From positions 98,601 through 162,600 of the forward strand of contig NZ_JAGINP010000022.1 of assembly GCF_017876155.1 (NCBI RefSeq): a DNA stretch of 64,000 nucleotides, written 5' to 3'. Positions within the stretch are counted from its first letter, which is position 1. Every line of letters starts with the position of its first letter. This document shows, piece after piece, positions 60,304 through 64,000 of this stretch. The stretch is from Azospirillum rugosum. GTDB taxonomy: Bacteria; Pseudomonadota; Alphaproteobacteria; Azospirillales; Azospirillaceae. The translations under genes and the position numbers were made by a program. The notes below the pieces were generated by a model. That model was given only the letters and a program-made list of their open reading frames with translations, made no database searches and had not been told where the DNA came from.

Positions 60304-61200
60304 CGCTGCGCTGGATCGCGCGTCCTCCGGCATCCGCACGCCCAGCGCGTCGCCGACCATCAGCAGGGTCGGGCCGTCGCCCGCCGGGACGCCGTGCTCC
60401 GCCATGGCGCCCAGGGTGGTCCAGTGGTGGCGCTCGTCGGGGCGGCAGCCGTTCTCCACGGCCAGCACCGGCGTGTCGGCGGGCAGGCCGCCCGCGGTCA
60501 GGCCGCGCCCGACGCGCCGGGCCTGGTCGCGCCCCATGTAGATCGCCAGCGTCCCCTTCGGGTCGGCCAACCGCGCCCAGTCGGGTTCGGTCGCGTCGCC
60601 CTCCCGCGCATGGGCGGTGACGAAGGTCACGGCGCGCGAGACGCCGCGCTTGGTCAGGGAGATGCCGGCGCTGGAGGCGCAACCGAGCGCCGCGGTGATG
60701 CCGGGGATCACGGAGACGGAGATGCCCGCCGCCTCCAGATGCTCGATCTCCTCGCCGGCGCGGCCGAAGATCATCGGGTCGCCGCCCTTCAGCCGCACGA
60801 CACGCCGCCCGGTGCGGGCGTGGGCCTCGATCAGCGCGTTGATCGCCTCCTGCCCGTGCGAATGCTTGCCGGAGCGCTTGCCGACGCAAACCAGCTCCGT
60901 CCCCGGCCGCGCCAGATCGAGGATCCCGGCGCCGACGAGATGGTCGTAGAGGATCACCTCGGCTTGGGCGATGGCCTTGGCCGCGGCGATGGTCAGCAGG
61001 TCGGGATCACCCGGCCCGGCCCCGACCAGCGTGACGTGCGGCCGGCGTCCGGAGACGTCCGGGATCGCGCGGGCGACGCGCCGGGCCGTACGGGGGCGAA
61101 GGACGGACTCGATCCGTTCGCGCAAGGCCACGATGAAGTTGAAACGCTTGCGCTCCGGCGAGCGGAGACCGGCATCAAGCCACGTTGCTGCGCTGGGCAT
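60256..61200 (-). CDS. cobA: uroporphyrinogen-III C-methyltransferase (SUMT)
   Basis: A 314-residue SAM-dependent methyltransferase. The core has HVTLVGAGPGDPDLLTIAAA, RLKGGDPMIFGRAGEEIEHL, VSVIPGITAALGCASSAGIS and THAREGDATEPDWARLADPK, and makes precorrin-2 for sirohaem/cobalamin. It has a ~50-residue N-terminal extension and a C terminus (IHHRGTETQRMVVSR) encoded by the family B repeat, so the original stop was probably lost. It overlaps nasA by 26 bases on the same strand, which fits sirohaem supply for nitrite reductase in nitrate assimilation. Confidence 0.9.
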   Translation of the reverse strand: MPSAATWLDAGLRSPERKRFNFIVALRERIESVLRPRTARRVARAIPDVSGRRPHVTLVGAGPGDPDLLTIAAAKAIAQAEVILYDHLVGAGILDLARPGTELVCVGKRSGKHSHGQEAINALIEAHARTGRRVVRLKGGDPMIFGRAGEEIEHLEAAGISVSVIPGITAALGCASSAGISLTKRGVSRAVTFVTAHAREGDATEPDWARLADPKGTLAIYMGRDQARRVGRGLTAGGLPADTPVLAVENGCRPDERHHWTTLGAMAEHGVPAGDGPTLLMVGDALGVRMPEDARSSAAIHHRGTETQRMVVSR

Positions 61201-63874
61201 CGGCGATGATCTCCTTGATCTCGGGAATGCAGGATCCGCAGTTGGTCCCGGCCTTCAGGGCTTGGCCGACCTCCTGCACCGTGGTCAGCCGCTGGCTTTG
61301 GATCGCCGCGACGAGGCGGGTGATGCCCACGCCGAAGCAGGAGCAAACCGTCCGCCCCTCGTCCACCACCGGCACCGGGGAGCGGCCGGAGAGCAGGGCG
61401 CGGCGGGCGGGCGCGTCCATCGCCTCGGCCGACAGCAGGTCGACCAGCCAGCCGCGGCCGGGCAGCCCGCCCGACGCGGACAGGAACAAGCAGGCCTCCA
61501 GCCGGTCGTGGGTCAGCCAGGCACGGCGGAGCACGCCGCGCGCGCCGTCGCTGTAATCGACCGTCGCCCCGTTGAGGTCAAAGGTGAAGTCGTCGGAGGA
61601 GGGCAGGGCGCCATCGCCGGCCAGCTCGATCAGGTGACCGCCGGGAACGGCACGGCGGGCCCAGTAGCCACCATGGGTGGGCTCCACCGGCTGTCGGGCG
61701 ATCAGGAAGCCGGTCCAGGCGGCGGAGTAGGGCTCGACCGTCACGGGCATGCGCTTCAGGTCGGGCTGGCCGGACAGCGGATCCACGGCGGTGTCGTCGA
61801 TCAGCCGGCCGATGACGCAGGAGCCGGTGAAGCGGTCGGTCCAGTGCATGGGCAGGAAGGCTTCGCCCGGACGCTGCGCCTCCGTCACGCGGACGCGGGC
61901 CAGCGCGTTGCCCACTGGCGTCGCGATGCGGGCGAGCCCGCCGTCGGTCAGGCCGCGCGCCTCCGCGTCCCGGGGGTGGACGTCCAGGACGGGCTCCGGC
62001 GCGTTGGAGGACAGGCGCGGCGACAGGCCGGTGCGCGTCATGGTGTGCCACTGGTCGCGCAGGCGGCCGGTGTTCAAGATCAGCGAACCGGGCATCACGG
62101 CGCGGGGCAGGGGACGCGACGTCACCGGCACGAAGCGCGCCCGACCGTCCGCGGTGAAGAAGCGCCCGTCGGTGTAGAGGCGCCGCGTCGGCTCCCCGCC
62201 AACCCGCCGCGGCCAGGGTGCCGGGGACAGCGTTTCAAATTCAGCGTCGGAGATCGACGCGAGACCGCCGATGTCGAAGGCGCGGGCCCCGTCATTCTCG
62301 AAGCCGGACAGGGCGGCGTGCTCGCGGAACACGTCGGCCGGCGTCTCGTAGGGGAAGGCGGCGCCGAAGCCCATGGCGCGCGCGACCTGGGTCATGATCC
62401 ACCAGTCGGGCCGCGCCTCGCCGCTGAGCGGGCGGAAGGGCCGCTGGCGGGAGATGGTGCGGTCGGAGTTGGTGACCGTGCCGTCCTTCTCGCTCCAGCC
62501 CGCCGCGGGCAGGCGGATGTGGGCAAGGCGCCCGGTGTCGGTGTCGGCGATGCAGTCGGAGACGATGACGGTGTCGCACTTGGCCAGCGCGCGGCGCACG
62601 CGGGCGGCGTCGGGCATGCTGACGGCGGGGTTCGTCGCCATCACCCAGACGGCGCGCACCGTGCCGTCCTCCACGGCGCGGAACAGGTCCACCGCCTTCA
62701 GGCCGGGCTTGGCGGCCAGGGTCGGCGCGTTCCAGAAGCGGCGGACGCGGTCCACGGACTCCGGCTCGAACCCCATGTGCGCGGCAAGCTGATTGGCGAG
62801 CCCGCCGACCTCCCGCCCGCCCATGGCGTTGGGCTGGCCGGTGACGGAAAAGGGCCCCATGCCCGGCGCGCCGATGCGGCCGGTCAGGAAATGCACGTTC
62901 AGGATCGCGTTGACCGTGTCGGTTCCCTGGGACGACTGGTTCACGCCCTGGGAATAGACGGTGACAACGCGGCTGGTCGTTGCGAATTCAGCGTAGAAGG
63001 CGGCGACCTCCTCCACCGGCAGGCCGCAGACGGCGGCGACATGGTCCGGCGACGGCGCGTCGGCGCGGGCGGCGTCCAGCGCGTCTTTCAGGCCGGCGGT
63101 GTGCTCCGCGACGAAGCGGGCGTCCAGCGTGCCGGCGTCGGCCAGATAAACCAGCAGGCCGTTGAACAGCGTCGCGTCGGTGCCGGGCTTCAGCGCCAGA
63201 TGCCGGTCGGCCCCGTCCACCGCGGCGGTGCGGCGCGGATCCACGACGACGATGCGCGTTCCGCGCGCTTCTTTTCCTGCGAGCACACGTTGATGGAGAA
63301 TCGGATGGCACCACGCGAGATTGGATCCGACCAGCACGATCAGGTCGGCAAGCTCGACATCCTCGTAGGTTACCGGGACCGCGTCCGCCCCGAAGCCGCG
63401 CTTGTGCCCCGCCACGCTCGACGCCATACATAGGCGTGAATTCGTATCGATGTTCGCGGTTCCTAGGAATCCCTTCACCAATTTGTTGGCGACGTAATAA
63501 TCCTCGGTCAAGAGCTGACCGGAGACGTAGAAGGCGACCGAGTCCGGCCCGTGCTGCCGGATGGTGTCGGACAGCCGCCCGGCCACCGCCGCGATCGCCT
63601 CCTCCCAGCCGACCCGCCGGCCGTCGATCGTGGGGTGGAGCAGGCGCTCCCCCAGCCCCAGCGTGTCCGGCAGGTTCGACCCCTTGGAGCAGAGGCGCCC
63701 CCGGTTGGCGGGGTGCTCCGGGTCGCCGCGCACGGCGACGGAGCCATCCTCCTCCACCGTCGCCAGCACCCCGCAGCCCACCCCGCAATAGGGGCAGGTG
63801 GTGCGGACGGTTTGTCCCCTCTCCCCTCTGGGGAGAGGGTTAGGGTGAGGGGGTCCAGCCGTTGCCGAACGCAC
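61175..63874 (-). CDS. nasA: assimilatory nitrate reductase catalytic subunit
   Basis: A ~899-residue bis-MGD enzyme. [4Fe-4S] motif TCPYCGVGCGVLATVEEDG near the N end, NSRLCMASSVAGHKRGFGAD with the likely Mo-ligand cysteine, SQGVNQSSQGTDTVNAILN, and a C-terminal BFD-like [2Fe-2S] domain (RTVCSCFGVGITRLV; GTNCGSCIPEIKEII). It reduces nitrate to nitrite. The only in-frame start (GTG 63874) gives 20 residues (GPPHPNPLPRGERGQTV) read from a family A repeat, so the native start may be lost or the sequence here may be faulty; the contig breaks ~130 bases upstream. Nitrite reductase genes would be expected beyond it. Confidence 0.88.
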   Translation of the reverse strand: MRSATAGPPHPNPLPRGERGQTVRTTCPYCGVGCGVLATVEEDGSVAVRGDPEHPANRGRLCSKGSNLPDTLGLGERLLHPTIDGRRVGWEEAIAAVAGRLSDTIRQHGPDSVAFYVSGQLLTEDYYVANKLVKGFLGTANIDTNSRLCMASSVAGHKRGFGADAVPVTYEDVELADLIVLVGSNLAWCHPILHQRVLAGKEARGTRIVVVDPRRTAAVDGADRHLALKPGTDATLFNGLLVYLADAGTLDARFVAEHTAGLKDALDAARADAPSPDHVAAVCGLPVEEVAAFYAEFATTSRVVTVYSQGVNQSSQGTDTVNAILNVHFLTGRIGAPGMGPFSVTGQPNAMGGREVGGLANQLAAHMGFEPESVDRVRRFWNAPTLAAKPGLKAVDLFRAVEDGTVRAVWVMATNPAVSMPDAARVRRALAKCDTVIVSDCIADTDTGRLAHIRLPAAGWSEKDGTVTNSDRTISRQRPFRPLSGEARPDWWIMTQVARAMGFGAAFPYETPADVFREHAALSGFENDGARAFDIGGLASISDAEFETLSPAPWPRRVGGEPTRRLYTDGRFFTADGRARFVPVTSRPLPRAVMPGSLILNTGRLRDQWHTMTRTGLSPRLSSNAPEPVLDVHPRDAEARGLTDGGLARIATPVGNALARVRVTEAQRPGEAFLPMHWTDRFTGSCVIGRLIDDTAVDPLSGQPDLKRMPVTVEPYSAAWTGFLIARQPVEPTHGGYWARRAVPGGHLIELAGDGALPSSDDFTFDLNGATVDYSDGARGVLRRAWLTHDRLEACLFLSASGGLPGRGWLVDLLSAEAMDAPARRALLSGRSPVPVVDEGRTVCSCFGVGITRLVAAIQSQRLTTVQEVGQALKAGTNCGSCIPEIKEIIADAQRSNVA
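63817..63854. repeat. family A palindromic repeat, copy 9 (half unit)
   Basis: CCCTCTCCCCTCTGGGGAGA, then GGGTTAGGGTGAGGGGG: a single arm of the palindrome pair at the 5' end of nasA; the other arm, if present, would fall in the corrupted end. Confidence 0.85.
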
Positions 63875-63888
63875 CGGTCCCCCGACAA

Positions 63889-64000
63889 GGGGCGGCCCCC
63901 CCCCCCCCCCCCCCCCCCCGGGGGGGGGGGTGGTTGGGGGGGGGGGGGGGGGGTAAACCGTGGGGGGGGGGTGTGGGGGGGGTCGGGGGGGGGGGGCGGG
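63889..64000. other. low-complexity G/C homopolymer tail, probable sequencing or assembly artefact
   Basis: After GGGGCGG the sequence turns into a long run of C, then long runs of G broken by single other bases. This does not look like any functional element and is typical of unreliable bases at a contig end. Confidence 0.85.

Noticed and set aside
1..64000. tRNA, rRNA, integrase, transposase or prophage genes
   Set aside because: Looked for by eye in intergenic regions and translations; none found, though a tRNA search program was not run.

Overview
The window is GC-rich, densely packed bacterial chromosome, most probably from an Azospirillum-like alphaproteobacterium (Rhodospirillales). 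This rests on recognised gene neighbourhoods, not on a database search: an N-acetylglutaminylglutamine amide (NAGGN) osmolyte operon, a periplasmic formate dehydrogenase operon with its accessory genes, a PuuD-type urate operon, an alphaproteobacterial RpoH, and dispersed intergenic palindromes of at least three families. No tRNA, rRNA, CRISPR array, prophage or transposase was seen. The last ~110 bases are homopolymer runs of G or C and look like a damaged contig end.

Layout. 0-3.7 kb: amino-acid catabolism, with the 5' end of putA facing its Lrp-type regulator putR, then a D-cysteine desulfhydrase-like PLP enzyme overlapping a single-chain aconitase X. 3.7-8.7 kb (minus strand): the NAGGN operon (amidotransferase, GNAT/ATP-grasp synthetase, M42 peptidase), preceded by a 25-codon ORF with an ideal ribosome-binding site and a strong intrinsic terminator, which looks like a leader/attenuator. 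8.8-13.6 kb: hflX, rpoH with a long structured 5' leader, then a divergent argO/argP exporter-regulator pair. 13.8-21.6 kb is accessory: a GH12 glycosidase fused to an RTX tail, a MoaD-like protein, an orphan ParS/MbcA-type toxin-binding domain, a sigma-factor remnant, a three-CBM beta-helix protein, a lipoprotein and an exported phytochelatin-synthase-like protein.

21.8-28.3 kb: DUF485-actP acetate uptake genes and a two-gene RND efflux pump. 28.5-36.7 kb: formate dehydrogenase accessory genes (ligase-like, DUF3305, DUF3306, TorD chaperone, TAT peptide) and the three structural subunits, then a small membrane protein. 36.9-40.5 kb: glf and two regulators (LacI, LysR). 40.8-46.7 kb: urate catabolism (puuD, convergent uraH, uraD, an allantoate amidohydrolase, an M20 hydrolase) and guaC. 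46.9-49.9 kb: uvrC and small genes. 49.9-53.5 kb: two tandem mini-HTH genes, a DUF882 peptidase and a membrane-anchored wHTH/FlgO/TPR protein. 53.6-54.7 kb: a stress-like three-gene operon with a ferritin-like protein. 55-60.2 kb: a YgiQ-type radical SAM protein, a double-SIS sugar isomerase, a proline-rich exported protein and an NlpC/P60 hydrolase. 60.3-63.9 kb: cobA (SUMT) and nasA, a nitrate-assimilation block cut by the contig end.

A theme across the window is the invasion of gene ends by intergenic palindromes. One copy is translated inside the DUF3306 protein, one supplies the C terminus of CobA and one the apparent N terminus of NasA; others abut the starts of a LysR gene and a SIS gene. 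All family assignments come from reading translated motifs; none was checked by database search.
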